From Ichthyophis bannanicus (lineage: Eukaryota > Chordata > Amphibia > Gymnophiona > Ichthyophiidae), in contig CM066041.1 in assembly GCA_033557465.1 (NCBI GenBank), positions 155,471,532 through 155,535,531 of the forward strand: a stretch of DNA of 64,000 bases. The letters run 5' to 3'. The notes below the pieces were generated by a model. That model was not told where the DNA came from and ran no database searches. It saw only the letters and a program-made list of their open reading frames with translations. This document shows positions 31,501-42,312 of this stretch, piece by piece; within the stretch, counting starts at the first letter, position 1; every line of letters begins with the position of its first letter. The position numbers and the translations under genes are program-made.

Positions 31501-32246
31501 GTACCGACCGGTATCGACATCGGGCGTACCGGGAATCGGAGCAGTATCGAGGAAATCTCCGGAACCGGCATGCTACTGGAAGTAGATGCTCTGGGTGCCG
31601 GTATCGGTTGCGGTACCGGAATCGGAACCGATTGTCGCGGTACCGATGGCGTTGCAGCATTAATGAAAGCCAGTAAGGCCTGCTGCATGGATTGTACCGT
31701 AGTACCCATAGTCGCCACAACTGCCTGGATGTCAGTACCGGTGTTAACCGGTACCCCAGAGCAGTCTAGCAGGAGATCGGTCGAGGCCGTGCCATCGATG
31801 TCTACCTGTAACCCCATAGGAAGAGCTTTGGAAGCCGGAGCTTCCCGCCGGGGTTGTTTGGCTGGGGCAGGGTCCTCAGGGTCAAATGCAAGGGCCTCTC
31901 GCTGCTTAGAGGGAGATTTGCCTTTTGAGGACCTGCCTGAAGAATGTTTGGTTACCTGAGATCCATCAGGAGAAGACAACCTGGAGGATGTTGATGCTGG
32001 AGTATCGGTAGAAAACAGCATATGAAACTTAGCTGCTCTGTTCTGTAAGCCCCTTTTGGACATCAGAGAACAGGATGGACAATCCGGAATGGAATGGTCA
32101 GGCCCCAAACATTTAAGACACCACTCATGGGTATCTGTGACTGAAATAGTACCGGTACACTTGGTGCATTTTTTAAAACCAGAAGCTGGTTTTTCCATGA
32201 GGGAGACCTGAGAAGGCCTAGAGGCCTCACAGAAAAAATACACCAA
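31329..32246 (-). CDS. DIRS C gag, N-terminal zinc-knuckle ORF
   Basis: Open frame of 305 codons. Residues about 22-55 form a Cys/His cluster, FKKCTKCTGTISVTDTHEWC, then CLKCLGPDHSIPDC. The latter is a perfect C-x2-C-x4-H-x4-C knuckle, as in retroelement nucleocapsids. A Ser/Pro/Lys-rich linker, then a VPIPVPQP-type low-complexity stretch encoded by repeated GGTACCG-like words, follow. The last 75 or so residues overlap the next ORF and look out of frame. The true product is probably a fusion with the 362-codon gag half, reached either by a ribosomal frameshift or in an ancestor without the frame change. Confidence 0.75.
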   Translation of the reverse strand: MVYFFCEASRPSQVSLMEKPASGFKKCTKCTGTISVTDTHEWCLKCLGPDHSIPDCPSCSLMSKRGLQNRAAKFHMLFSTDTPASTSSRLSSPDGSQVTKHSSGRSSKGKSPSKQREALAFDPEDPAPAKQPRREAPASKALPMGLQVDIDGTASTDLLLDCSGVPVNTGTDIQAVVATMGTTVQSMQQALLAFINAATPSVPRQSVPIPVPQPIPAPRASTSSSMPVPEISSILLRFPVRPMSIPVGTCIDLWKQIDDTLNPLKILIHQMILLTSLLLFLRSPLLQKGECLLQRICPFKTSSLK

Positions 32247-32429
32247 GTGAAGAAAAAGTAATTATATATATATATATTTTTTTAAACAAACAAAAAAAGA
32301 CCGGCGGTACCGGTCCGGAATCGGGGAAGGCAGACACGCGGTCAAAGAAACAAATTAAAATAACAATTTCTTCAGCGGTGACAGGAACACGACCTGCTGG
32401 CTCCGCGGAAAAAGAAGAAGAACTGAAGA

Positions 32430-32580
32430 GAGTTGGTCAGGAAGGCGGGAAGGCAGCGCGCATGCGCTGTGGGAGGCCCCAAAAGCTTCCTTTCTGGGAA
32501 GCTGGGGAGCTTTCCCGCGCAGGCTCCGTCGGTTCCGACGTACCCATATGTGAGGACTCATTCCTGCTTGTTCCTGGAGA
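32430..32580. repeat. DIRS C high-coordinate (5') terminal repeat
   Basis: Inverted partner of 27,050-27,190 with near identity (CGCATGCGCTGTGGGAGGCC, GGCTCCGTCGGTTCCGACGT). It ends CCTGCTTGTTCCTGGAGA and lacks the extra edge of the opposite terminus. By position it should hold the element promoter; no specific box is evident. Confidence 0.85.
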
Positions 32581-33015
32581 TTGGGGCATTCAAGGCAGTG
32601 GAGGCAGCAGCTAGGGATATCTGGCTAGAGGCAATATTCAGCCACTAGCCGCTTATCCCAAAGTGGTGAAAGTTGGACTCCTGAAAGGTTTGCCTAATTT
32701 TTGCCACTTTAGCTACTCAAAAAGCAGCTGAGTATTGCTGCTGCCCAGTTAGCTGCAGCGCTATCCGGCCAAACCAGATATTTGATGCTGGTGGCCGGAT
32801 ATGGCCCTGTCACTGAACATTTGTATTTAGAATTCAGCAGCAATGGTTAGGCGCTTTATCAGCAATAGTCGCTGCATCTTTTACATGTGTCTTTACAGCA
32901 CTGCGTATGCCTTGAACTGCTATATAAATGATTAATAGTAGTAGTAGTCACTGAATATCTTCCCTTTAGTATTTAATGAACATACTCGAAAAATGGTGGC
33001 GTTTTAATTACCAGG
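32581..33015. repeat. spacer with L2-like (TAG)n tail
   Basis: No gene. 32,885-32,950 reads TTACAGCACTGCGTATGCC, then CTATATAAATGATTAATAG followed by TAG repeats, matching the tail of the repeat at 13,972-14,127. Confidence 0.5.
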
Positions 33016-33330
33016 TAATGTCCTTTCTTGGAGTCCCGCTAGATCAATCTAGACAAATGGGCTGTGTTTCCCTATCAGAAGATGTGGAGACAGAAAAAAA
33101 CTAGAAACTTCCTGTGACATCATCAATGCTATTACTGCTGATGCAGCCAGCAGCATAACTTCAGAATTCGTATCCAAGCACATTGTCAAGAATCTGACCA
33201 CAACCTCAATGAGGATGAAGAAAGATGGATCATACAGAAAGACACCACCATGTACAGGACAGACTTTAGACAGGTGGTCTGCTAGAAAGGTTATAAGCCT
33301 GCAGGGCCAAACTGCAGAGCCCAAGAGCGG

Positions 33331-33431
33331 GTCCTAGACCAGTCTAGTAGAACTCCAGGAAAGGACATTATCTGTCAAGGAAAAATGTCACCGTCCAGAA
33401 TTGTCCTCCTAGACCAGTCCAACAAGTGGGA
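33331..33431. repeat. ICR of DIRS F
   Basis: CTAGACCAGTCTAGTAGAAC, then CCAGGAAAGGACATTA, is the inverted copy of the low-coordinate edge. GACGGTGACA-type sequence (complement of CACCGTCC), then CCTAGACCAGTCCAACAAGTGG, is the inverted copy of the high-coordinate edge seen at 42,226-42,312 and again at 47,735-47,795. Confidence 0.75.
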
Positions 33432-33599
33432 AGTACCAGAGAGCTACAACTCCACTGGGCAGGAAGACATGGCAGCCTCCAAAAACTCTCCACAGATGGG
33501 GCATGTCTGCTCTAATATGGATATCCAAGTGGCTTGACAGAAGTTGAAAGGGATGACCGCATTGCCAACCTACAATTGTGAGTGGGAGCAACAACTACA

Positions 33600-33890
33600 T
33601 CCTGCATAGGGCAAAGCCTGCACCCAGATGGAATGCGCTCACAATCCTTCTGGGACCAGTCTGTTTCATAACAGATAAGCAGAGGCCACTGTCTCCTTCC
33701 ATCCAGTGGCCCAAGATAACCTTAATGGCCATCTCACCCTTACATGGTACCACAAAAAGGACCCAAAGCTTGTATGACTTCCAGAAGGAGTTGGTGACAA
33801 GCCTGCAACCTGAACCTTCAGGAAACTGAGGAACAGTCTCTTATCAAGGCTGTCCTGAAGGAAGGTGAGCAAAGAGGGTAAATTCACTAC
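33600..33890 (-). pseudogene. DIRS F tyrosine recombinase, N-terminal stub
   Basis: Frame 33,887-33,666 resembles the start of DIRS recombinases of another lineage (SLLTFLQDSLDKRLFLSFLKVQVAGLS). The catalytic domain that should follow before the ICR is absent, so most of the gene is deleted. Confidence 0.55.
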
Positions 33891-33898
33891 CCTAGGAA

Positions 33899-34860
33899 CT
33901 ACATGATGCTTGCAACACTAGAACTCAGACACTGATGTGCACACAGGAGAGGCAGGAGGAAGTGTGCTTTGCCTTCAATATGAAACCACAGCAAGGAATT
34001 GTACTTACTGCCTCTCAAAGGCCAAGCCATAAGTGAGAAGGGAGTCAGGTCTTCCAACCAGACTGACACAATAGCCCTCAGTTTTGTAAAAGGCATAAAG
34101 GTGGCCCTTCTTAGGAGCTGCATCAGTTCGCAAACCAGAGGTTCAGTGGCCAAATTTGGTCCCACCAGAATCACTAGGCCTTGATGGCGCTCTATGAAAC
34201 AGAGCACACACTACATGAGAGACAGAGGAAACATTTACAACAGCAGTTTCCACAGTCAAGGTTGAACTAGGGCGCCAACCCCCTTGTGGTGACTGAAGAT
34301 TCTGTGAACTTTGGCACTGACCTGGGTTACCATCAGATCCATCCAGGGAGGAACTCACCTGTCTAGAATCCTCTGGAATGCTGATGTGGATAACTCCCAC
34401 TTCATGGGATCAAGGGAGTGGCAACTGAGATAATCTACCTCCACATTGTTAATGTCTGCAATGTATTGTGGTGAGAGGGACAGCAGGTTTTGTTCTGACC
34501 AAGGGGACAAGAGAGCCATCTCCATGACCACTCCAGCACTCCTTGTACTGCCCCTGCCTATTGAGAAGTCACTACCATGGCATTTGTCTAACTGGACTGC
34601 TTGGCCCCATTAGCAGGGGTTGAAAATGCAAGAGGGCCAAGCAAATGGCCTACTCCTTGAGAAGTTGGCCATGTCACTTCCCAATTGCTCCAACCGCCCT
34701 GAACATCTCTTGACAGGAGCCACCATGGAGGATCATCCAGGGGCATGCCCTTCTTTAACCTGTTGGACTGACACCACCAATGTAAACTGGCCATCACAGA
34801 GGGAGGGGAAGCCTGATCTCAAAGTCCAGGAAGCGAGGTGACCAACGGAATAGTAAGGAC
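33899..34860 (-). pseudogene. DIRS F RNase H relic
   Basis: Frame 34,207-33,899 matches the conserved end of the DIRS RNase H protein (LVILVGPNLATEPLVCEL...LMAWPLRGS). Frame 34,797-34,588 matches its start (SLHWWCQSNRLKKGMPL). Intervening frames are broken and catalytic residues cannot be traced. Confidence 0.55.
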
Positions 34861-35239
34861 CTCTGAAGTAGTCTCATACAGGCTCGCATCCAGGGGACCA
34901 ACTCTTATTGCTGCTATCAAACCTCAGGAACTGGATGAAGTCCAAGACCTTGGGAGTTTGCTGCTTCCAGAAGGCTTAGTTGAGAGAACAGCTTTGTCAC
35001 TCTCTCAGCTAGCAAGAAGATCCTGCCTGCGTGAATGCTGAACAGGGCTACAAGATACTCCAATGACAGAGGGCTCAAGGTGATTCTTCTTGCAATTGTC
35101 ACCGGCTAAGGCTCTCTAGAAATTTCAGCACTCTGGCCAACACAGACTGCTTCCGACAACAACCTGGCCTGCACAGGCCAGTCACTGAAATAAGGGTGTA
35201 CACATACTACCTCATGCCTCAGGGCTGTGGCTGTGACCA

Positions 35240-35704
35240 CCATGATCTAGAGAATGAGCAGTAGAGAGATTAAGGGGAGTGCAGAGAATTGAAAGTGGGC
35301 ACAGAGAACAGCAAAGCACAGAAAACGCTGTTGATCCTCCCAAACAGGAGTATGTAAGAAAGCTTCCACCACATCCAGAGATGAGGAGCTACCTGCACAG
35401 CATAGATGTCTGACCTCAGCATCTCCAAGCAGAAGCAAGAGACTTTCCGGTGTATATGGACGCCCTTCAGATCAAGGATTGCCCTGAAGGGAAGGACCTT
35501 CTTGGGCACCACAAAGTAGATGGGAGTACCGACCCTTATTTCTTTGAGCAGGAGGTATGGTCCTGATAGCTGGAGATGGAGCAGTCTTTCCAGTATAGCT
35601 TGGATGCAGCCATTTGGATCTGAAACTACATGGCGAGACCACAAAGGTATCTGAATGGGTTCTCTGCACTCCCGAATGTAATCATATTGAATGATATTTA
35701 ACAT
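35240..35704 (-). pseudogene. DIRS F reverse transcriptase relic
   Basis: Frame 35,704-35,270 retains the fingers motif PIYFVVPKKVLPFRAILDLK, equivalent to PYFLIPKKTGGYKPILDLR of element C, followed by a degenerate segment. No Y-x-D-D box survives. The following stretch to 35,950 is unassigned DIRS sequence. Confidence 0.6.
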
Positions 35705-35954
35705 CCAATGGTTGGCAGCGACTCAGACCCACTCCTGGTGAAAGAGGCAGAGATTGCCACCTACTGGAGGCAACCTGCAATGGGCCCCCATCCATCCCAT
35801 CACTGTACAGGATGGCAGTATTTGCTTCTAGAGAAGAAAGGATCATGTGTTAGGCAGGCACCATGAAAAGACTTAAGCCCTAGCCTGAGAGCTGGAAGAG
35901 GGAAAAAAGTATTGGAGACCCAGTGGGGATGGCGAAAATGAAGCAGACAAACTT

Positions 35955-37110
35955 AAGATTATAAGATGTGAGACCAAAGGTAACCTGTTCCAAACAGTGG
36001 ACAATCCAGGTCACAAGTACCTGTCAGCTTCCCAGAATGTAGGCAGATTCTATGCAGGGGTAAGCAGTGGATTTCCCCAGTCCACTTTAATAATGGTTTA
36101 TGGACTTTTCCTTCAGGAACTTGTCCAAACTTCTTTTAAACTCAGCTACACTAACAGCTTTTATTACAGCCTCAGTCAGCAAATTAAAGAGTTGGATTAC
36201 CTGTTAAGTGAAAAAAAAAAATCTTCAATTAAGTCTTAAATGTGCTACATTGTAGCTTCACTGTGTTCTAGTCAATCTACTTTTTGAAAGAGTAAATAAC
36301 CTCAAATGTCTCTTTTCCAAGCTGAAGAGCCCTAACCTTTTTCCTCGTAGGGGTAGCCTTCCATCCCCTTTATCATTATGGCTGCTCTTTTCTGTACCTT
36401 TTTTAATTCCACTATATCCTTTTTAGATATGGTGACCAGCACTGTACACAATATTCCAAGGTGCGGTTGCACCATGAAGCAATACAGAGACAACAATATC
36501 AGCCTTTATTTTACTTGCTATTCTTTTCTTTATGATTCCTAGCATTCTATTTGCTTTCTTGGCTGCTGCTGCACACTGAGCAAAGGATTTCAAGGTATTA
36601 TTCATGATGCCTAGATCCTTTTCCTAGATGGTGACCCTTAGTGCAGAACCTTGTATTTTGCATAACTACAATTTGCGATGTTCTTCCCTAACCGCATAAC
36701 TTTGTACTTATCCACATTAAATGTCATCTGCCATTTGGACGCTCAATCTCCCAATTTCTCAAGGTCGTCTTGCAATTTTTCACAATTCTCTTCTAACAAA
36801 TTTGAATTGTGTGTCATCTGCAAATTTGAAACCTCACTTGTTTCCATTTCCAGGTCATTTATGAATATGTTGTAAAAGTAGTGGCTCCAGCACAAATCCC
36901 TGGGGTACTTGACTATTCACCTCTCTCATTTGAGAAAATTGGCCATTTAGCCCTACCCTCTTTTTTTCTATCTTTTAATCAGTTCCTAATCCACAGTAGT
37001 ACACTGCCTCCTATTCCATGACTTTTTAATTTCCTCAGCAACCTCTTCTGAGGGTCCTTGTCAAAGGTTTTCTGAAAACCCAGATACACGTTCCCTTTGG
37101 GCTTCTTCTC
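35955..37110 (-). mobile_element. CR1-A LINE fragment inside DIRS F
   Basis: Minus-strand, 5'-truncated CR1-A. It holds the 3' untranslated region (near 35,960-36,090), the C-terminal domain (36,110-36,640; ANRMLGIIKKRI in frame 36,605-36,423) and part of reverse transcriptase out to the complement of CTTTGACAAGG near 37,065. Many indels and stops mark it as an old copy. Confidence 0.85.
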
Positions 37111-39240
37111 CAGGAGGCAATGAGGTTTGGACTCCAACTCCTTAATATGCTTATCAGGTCTTCCCTAAACAGCTTCCCTTTAAAGGCAAGCTTAGATAAC
37201 TGGGATTTGGAAGCTGTGTCCTTTACCCACTGGCACTGCTATAACCATCGTCACACCACAGCTGTGACTGCAATTTCCTTGGCTTCCAGATGGACCAGGT
37301 CATACATAGTGTCCACTAGGAACACTGCTGCCAGTTCTAGAAATGTCAAAGTGTTGTCCTCAGGGAGCGACTGCAGCCACTGAAGGAGGACATGAGCTGT
37401 CCGACCTCCACAAATCACCACCTCAGGGATAAGAAAAGAAGCAGAGAACCTGGTTTTAAGTGCCTCCACCTTATCATCCAACTAGGCCATGAGAGCTGCT
37501 CCATCCTCTACCAGAATGGTAGTACGTCTGGTAACAGTGGCCACGTGCACATCCACTTTAGGAAAACACAGTCACATATGTAAATCCTCTGGGGGGGGGA
37601 AGGGTGTAAAGCACATAGTCCTGATGCTCCTCAGAGGGGAATAAGGCAGGTCCCACTCTGTGCAGACCATACTCTTGAGAGGCAAGAAAAAGCCTTAGAA
37701 TGCCAACAAACCTACAAAATGGATTGTCCTTGCAACTTCTCTGTAGCAGAGACAGACAGCTGTAGGGAGGACACCTGAGAGATCAGTGTTGCTAACATCT
37801 CTCTGGAACAGTTGGATGGTAAAGGAATCCTCTTGTTGTTCTTCAGGTGGAGAGATGTCACTTCTTAGATCTGGACTCTTCTTCCAAGCTGCAAGAACCT
37901 CAACCAGGGTCCTGAGAACCAGAGAGATGCCTTGAGTCTCCTGACCCCACTCATTGACAAATTCTTTTCCGTGGAGGAACAAAGGCTGGGCTCTGACAGT
38001 TCTTTGCCAGTTTCCTCGTCTGATTATGTGGGTGGAGGGCCAGGAGGTTCGGTGTGAGCCTCCCAATCAGAGCTGCCTTGCCAGAAAGGCCATGCTTGCT
38101 GGAGAAAGGTGAAAAGGGCTTTCTGTAGTTTCTCGATTCCCTGCTGGATGAAATCAATCAATCTGTTTCACTACCATAGGCCCAGTCTAAGGCAGAAGCA
38201 GCAGTGGAGAGAATCAAACCAGGCTGTGAGAAGAGTCCAAAGTCAAGGTGCTATCCTTATTGATGAGGGCTCCTGCACTGTCCACCAGAAGCACGCTTGT
38301 ACAGGGATACTTTACTCGTAGGCCCCGGGTCCTCTGTACAATGCCTACAGGAGGGAATCCACCATGCTAACGCAACATTCACCGCAGTCTAGGCAGCATT
38401 CCTTTAGAGCAGACAAGCAAGCGTCCAATGCATGGGTTTCTTGTGATGCGCTAACAATTCTTAGTTGCACGTGAAGTCCAAGTATGCCAAATGCACTGGG
38501 TATGTGCAGCTCCCACATGCAGTTGAGGCACACACAATGGCCATGCAGAGACCGTGCATAGTTAAAGTGCATACAAGCCCCCACACAGCAAAACCAAAGC
38601 GCAATGCATGCTCAACTGACATGTATAGCCAATATGAGCATGTGGTGGCACCTATTCAGTATGTGTGTGATCACAGCTCAATTCAAAGGCCCACACCTAG
38701 ATAGCCACCAGACCCAATTATCAGACTGTGCAAAAGACAAGGTTGAGCACCCCTACCCCACAGCAGTGGCTGTGAGTGCAAAACTAGAAGAAACAAGACT
38801 GTACTCACCCTGGGGTGTCCAGGATAGGCAGCCTATGCTGGGCTCCAAGCTGCTCCCCCTGTTGTCTAGGCCTCCAGGCACATACCTTCCTCGAGCTTCT
38901 GTCCAAACCATCCTGGGGGAGCAGGGGCTGTGTGCAGCGAAGAGTCTGGATCTAGTAGAAATCCTGACTGTTCAACCGATCTATTAAATACTGAAGAGGA
39001 GCGGAGTCTCTTTTTCTTCATCTTTGCGGGAAATTCTAATATTGTAACAAGGATACATCCTGTAGACATCTGCCATTGAACTCTAGTGGGTCCACGTTGC
39101 CCTTTAGGACAGCTTGCCAAGAGCTAAAATAATTTTTAACCGAAATGCATCAAACCTTAATCCACCATCTGCTGGAGACAAAAATACTGAAGTGTATCCC
39201 TGGGCTGCAGCAACAGGAATAGCAGTGATGTCGCAAGACG
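37110..39240 (-). pseudogene. DIRS F gag-like region, decayed
   Basis: By position between reverse transcriptase and the high-coordinate end this should be gag. Short minus-strand frames (37,481-37,251; 38,066-37,695; 38,584-38,345) carry short stretches such as FLELAAVFLVDTMYDLVHLEAKE that look coding, but no clear zinc knuckle can be shown. Assignment is mainly positional. Confidence 0.4.
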
Positions 39241-39244
39241 TTTT

Positions 39245-42223
39245 TATAGCCAGATTAATATTAATAAAATACAGTCTCTAAAATGCTTGTATGCAAATGC
39301 TAGAAGTCTGAACAATAAGATGCGAGAGTTAGAAAATATAGCACTAAATGAGAGGTTAGATATGATTGGAATCTCAGAGACATGGTGGAAGGAGGACAAC
39401 CAGTGGGACACTGTGATACCTGGGTACAAACTATATCGTAATGATAGAACTGATCAAATTGGTGGAGGAGTTGTGCTCTATGTTAGAGAGGGCATTGAGT
39501 CAGAAAGGATTAAAGTTTTTCAGGAAACAATATTTACTGTAGAATCTCTATGGATTGGAATTCCATGAACGAAGGGGAAGGTGATGGCTGTGGGGGTGTA
39601 CTATCGACTGCCTGGCCAGAATGAACAAATGGATGATGAAATACTCAAAGAAATCAAGGAAGCTAACAAAAGTCACAGCACAGTAATAATAATGGGTTAT
39701 TTCAATTACCCAGGTATCGACTGGGTCAGTGTCATGGCAGGACATGCTAGGGAGAAAGTTCCTAGATGAAATAAATGACTGCTTCTCGGAGCAGCTGGTT
39801 CATGAACCGACCAGATGGGAAGCCATATTGGACCTAGTCCTTAGTGGAACACCAGATCTGGTGCAGGAGATAAGGGTGTTGGGGTCACTTGGCAGTAGTG
39901 ATCATAGCATGATCGCATTTGATTTAATTAGTGGAGGAGGAATAGTAAGGAAATCCACAGTACTACCCTTTAACTTTCGAAAGGGAGACTATGATAAAAT
40001 GAGGAAAATAGTTAAGAAAAAACTAAAAGGAGCGGTTGCAAAGGTTAAAGACTTACATTAAGCTTGGGTGGTGTTTAAAAATACTATCCTGGAAGCCCAG
40101 ACCAGCTGTATTCCACGCAAGAAAAGTGGAAGAAAGTCCAAAAAACTGCCAGCATGGTTTAAAAATGAGGTCAGAGGCTGTTGCTGCCAAAAAAGCATCT
40201 TTCAGGAAATGGAAAAAAGAGCCAAATGACGAAAACTGGAAATAGCACAAGCACTGGTAAGTTAAATGGAAAGCATTGATAAGGCAGGCAAAGCGAGAAT
40301 TTGAGAAGAAACTTGCTATGGAAGCAAAAACGCAAAATAAAGACTTTTTCAAGTAAATTCGTAGCAAAAAGCCTGTGAGAGAGTCAATTGGACCGTTAGA
40401 TGATAGAGGGGTAAAAGGGGCAGTAAGAGGAGACAAGGCTATAGCAGAGAGACTGAATGAATTCTTTGCTTCGGTCTTTACTGAGGAAGATGTAGGGATG
40501 TTACCCAAGACTGAAGTGGTATGTAAAGGTGATACTGAAGAGGAATTGAGAGAAATATCGCTACACCAGGAAGATGTATTACAACTATTTGATAAACTGA
40601 ATAGTAGCAAATCACCAGGACCGGATGGTATACATCCAAGGGTGTTGAAAGAACTGAAATATGAGATTGCAGACCTGCTATTAGTAATCTGAGAGCTTTC
40701 ATTAAAATCTCTAATACCTGAAGATTGGAGGATCGCCAATGTAACGCCAATTTTTAAAAAGGGTTCCAGGGATGATCCAGGAAACTACAGACCAGTGAGC
40801 CTGACGTCAGTACTGGGAAAAATGGTAGAAATCATCATAAACAACAAAATTACTCAGCATGTAGATAGTCATGGCTTAATGGGAGACAGCCAACATGGCT
40901 TTAGACAAGGAAGAACTTGTCTTACTACTCTGTTATGTTTTTGAAAGGTGTGAATAAACAGGTAGACAAAGGTGAGTCGGTTGATACAGTGTATCTGGAC
41001 TATCAGAAAGCCTTTGACAAGGTCCCTCATCAGAGACGTTTGGCAAAACTAAAGTCATGGGATAGGAGGCAGTGTACTATTGTGGATCAGGAACTGGTTA
41101 AAAGATAAAAAGCAGAGGGTAGGGCTAAATGGCCAATTTTCCCAATGGAAAAAGGTGAATAGTGGAGTACCCCAGGGATCAGTGCTGGGTCCGCTGCTTT
41201 TTGACATATTCATAAATGACCTGGAAAAGGGAATAACTAGTGAGGTTTCAAATTTGCAGATGAGACAAAACTGTTTAAAGTTGTTAAAACCCAAGGGGAT
41301 TGCGGAAAACTGCAGGAGGATCTGGATAAATTGGAAGACTGGGCATCCAAATGGCAGATGAAATTTAATGTGGACAAGTGCAAAGTTATGCACCCAGGAA
41401 AGAACAACCCACACTATGGTTACACGATGCAAGGTTCCACATTGGGAATCACCACCCAGAAAAAAAGATTTAGGCATCATGGATAACATGTTAAAACCCT
41501 CTGCTCAGTGTGCAGCGGCAGCCAAGAAAGCAAACAGAATGCTAGGTATCATAAGGAAAGGAATGGAAAATAAAACAAAGGATATTACAATGCCTCTGTA
41601 TCATTCCGTGGTACAACCGCACCTTGAATATTGTGTTCAATTCTGGTTGCCGTATCTTAAAAAAGATATAGCGTTATTAGAAAAGGTACAGAGAAGAGCC
41701 ACCAAAATGGTAAAGGGGATGGAAGGCTACTCCTATGAAGAGAGGCTACAAAGGTTAGGGCTCTTCAACCTGGAAAAGAGACGGCTGAGGGGAGATATGA
41801 TAGAAGTCTATAAATTAATGAATGGAGTGGAACAGGTAAACATAGATCAATTGTTTACGCTATCAGACTAGGGAACATGTAATGAAGCTACAGGGTAAAC
41901 TATTTAAGACAAATAAGAGAAAATATTTTTTCACTCAACGTGTAATCAGACTCTGAAATTTGTTACCGGAGGATGTAGTAAAAGCTGTTAGTGTAGCTGG
42001 GTTTAAAAAAGGTTTGGACAAGTTCCTGGAGGAAAGGTCCATAAACCATTATTAAAAAGGGACCCAGGATATCAATGCTTGACCCAATACAAGCATTGTG
42101 GGACCTGTGTCTCTTGGGGATACTGCTAGGTACGTATGACCTAGATTAGCCACTGTTGGAAACAGGATACTGGGCTTGATGGACCTTGGTCTGACCCAGT
42201 ATGGCATATCATATGTTCTTATG
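39245..42223 (+). mobile_element. CR1-A LINE, about 3 kb, inside DIRS F
   Basis: Plus-strand copy lacking ORF1. Endonuclease domain: YANARSLNNKM and GISETWWKE near 39,290-39,390, GGGVVLYVREG near 39,465, and YFNYPGIDW near 39,700 (canonical G-D-F-N-Y-P-G-I-D-W, with the Asp lost). Reverse transcriptase: SPGPDGIHPRVLKEL near 40,615, LDYQKAFDKVPHQ near 41,000, [16 protein letters not shown] near 41,165, and the catalytic box as F-A-D-E near 41,253 instead of F-A-D-D. C-terminal domain at 41,500-41,870. There are several frame breaks. The 3' end carries ATATGTTCTTATG, part of an octamer tail. Confidence 0.92.
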
Positions 42224-42312
42224 TTTTCTCTGTCTCTACATCTGCTGTAGGGGAGCACAACCCACTTGTCTGACTGGGCTAGCAGGACAAACTGGAAAAG
42301 TAACTTCTTGGG

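Larger units (their letters stand above)
27019..32580 (-). mobile_element. DIRS element C, most complete copy
   Basis: Full-length minus-strand DIRS element of 5.56 kb with no internal insertions. The low-coordinate end is AAAGCACAGTTACTTACCTG and the high-coordinate end is TTGTTCCTGGAGA. The terminal inverted repeats, compared over about 140 bases, differ mainly by one short deletion (left copy near 27,113) and a couple of substitutions, which suggests recent insertion. Gene order on the minus strand: gag, reverse transcriptase-RNase H, tyrosine recombinase (large overlap), ICR, terminus. There is no methyltransferase domain. One apparent frameshift lies near the start of the polymerase frame (about 30,305) and gag is in two frames. 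Confidence 0.93.
33016..42312 (-). mobile_element. DIRS element F, second family, old, with two CR1 insertions
   Basis: Minus-strand DIRS element unrelated at its termini to A-E. The low-coordinate edge is TAATGTCCTTTCTTGGAGTC and the high-coordinate edge lies at 42,226-42,312 (CCCACTTGTCTGACTGGGCT, AGCAGGACAAACTGG). An ICR at 33,331-33,431 complements both edges. Coding remnants in order from the right: gag-like, reverse transcriptase, RNase H, then only the N-terminus of the recombinase. Without the CR1 insertions it is about 5.2 kb. Heavy decay marks it as older than A-E. Its high-coordinate edge lies about 110 bases beyond the putative PRODH poly(A) signal. Confidence 0.8.
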
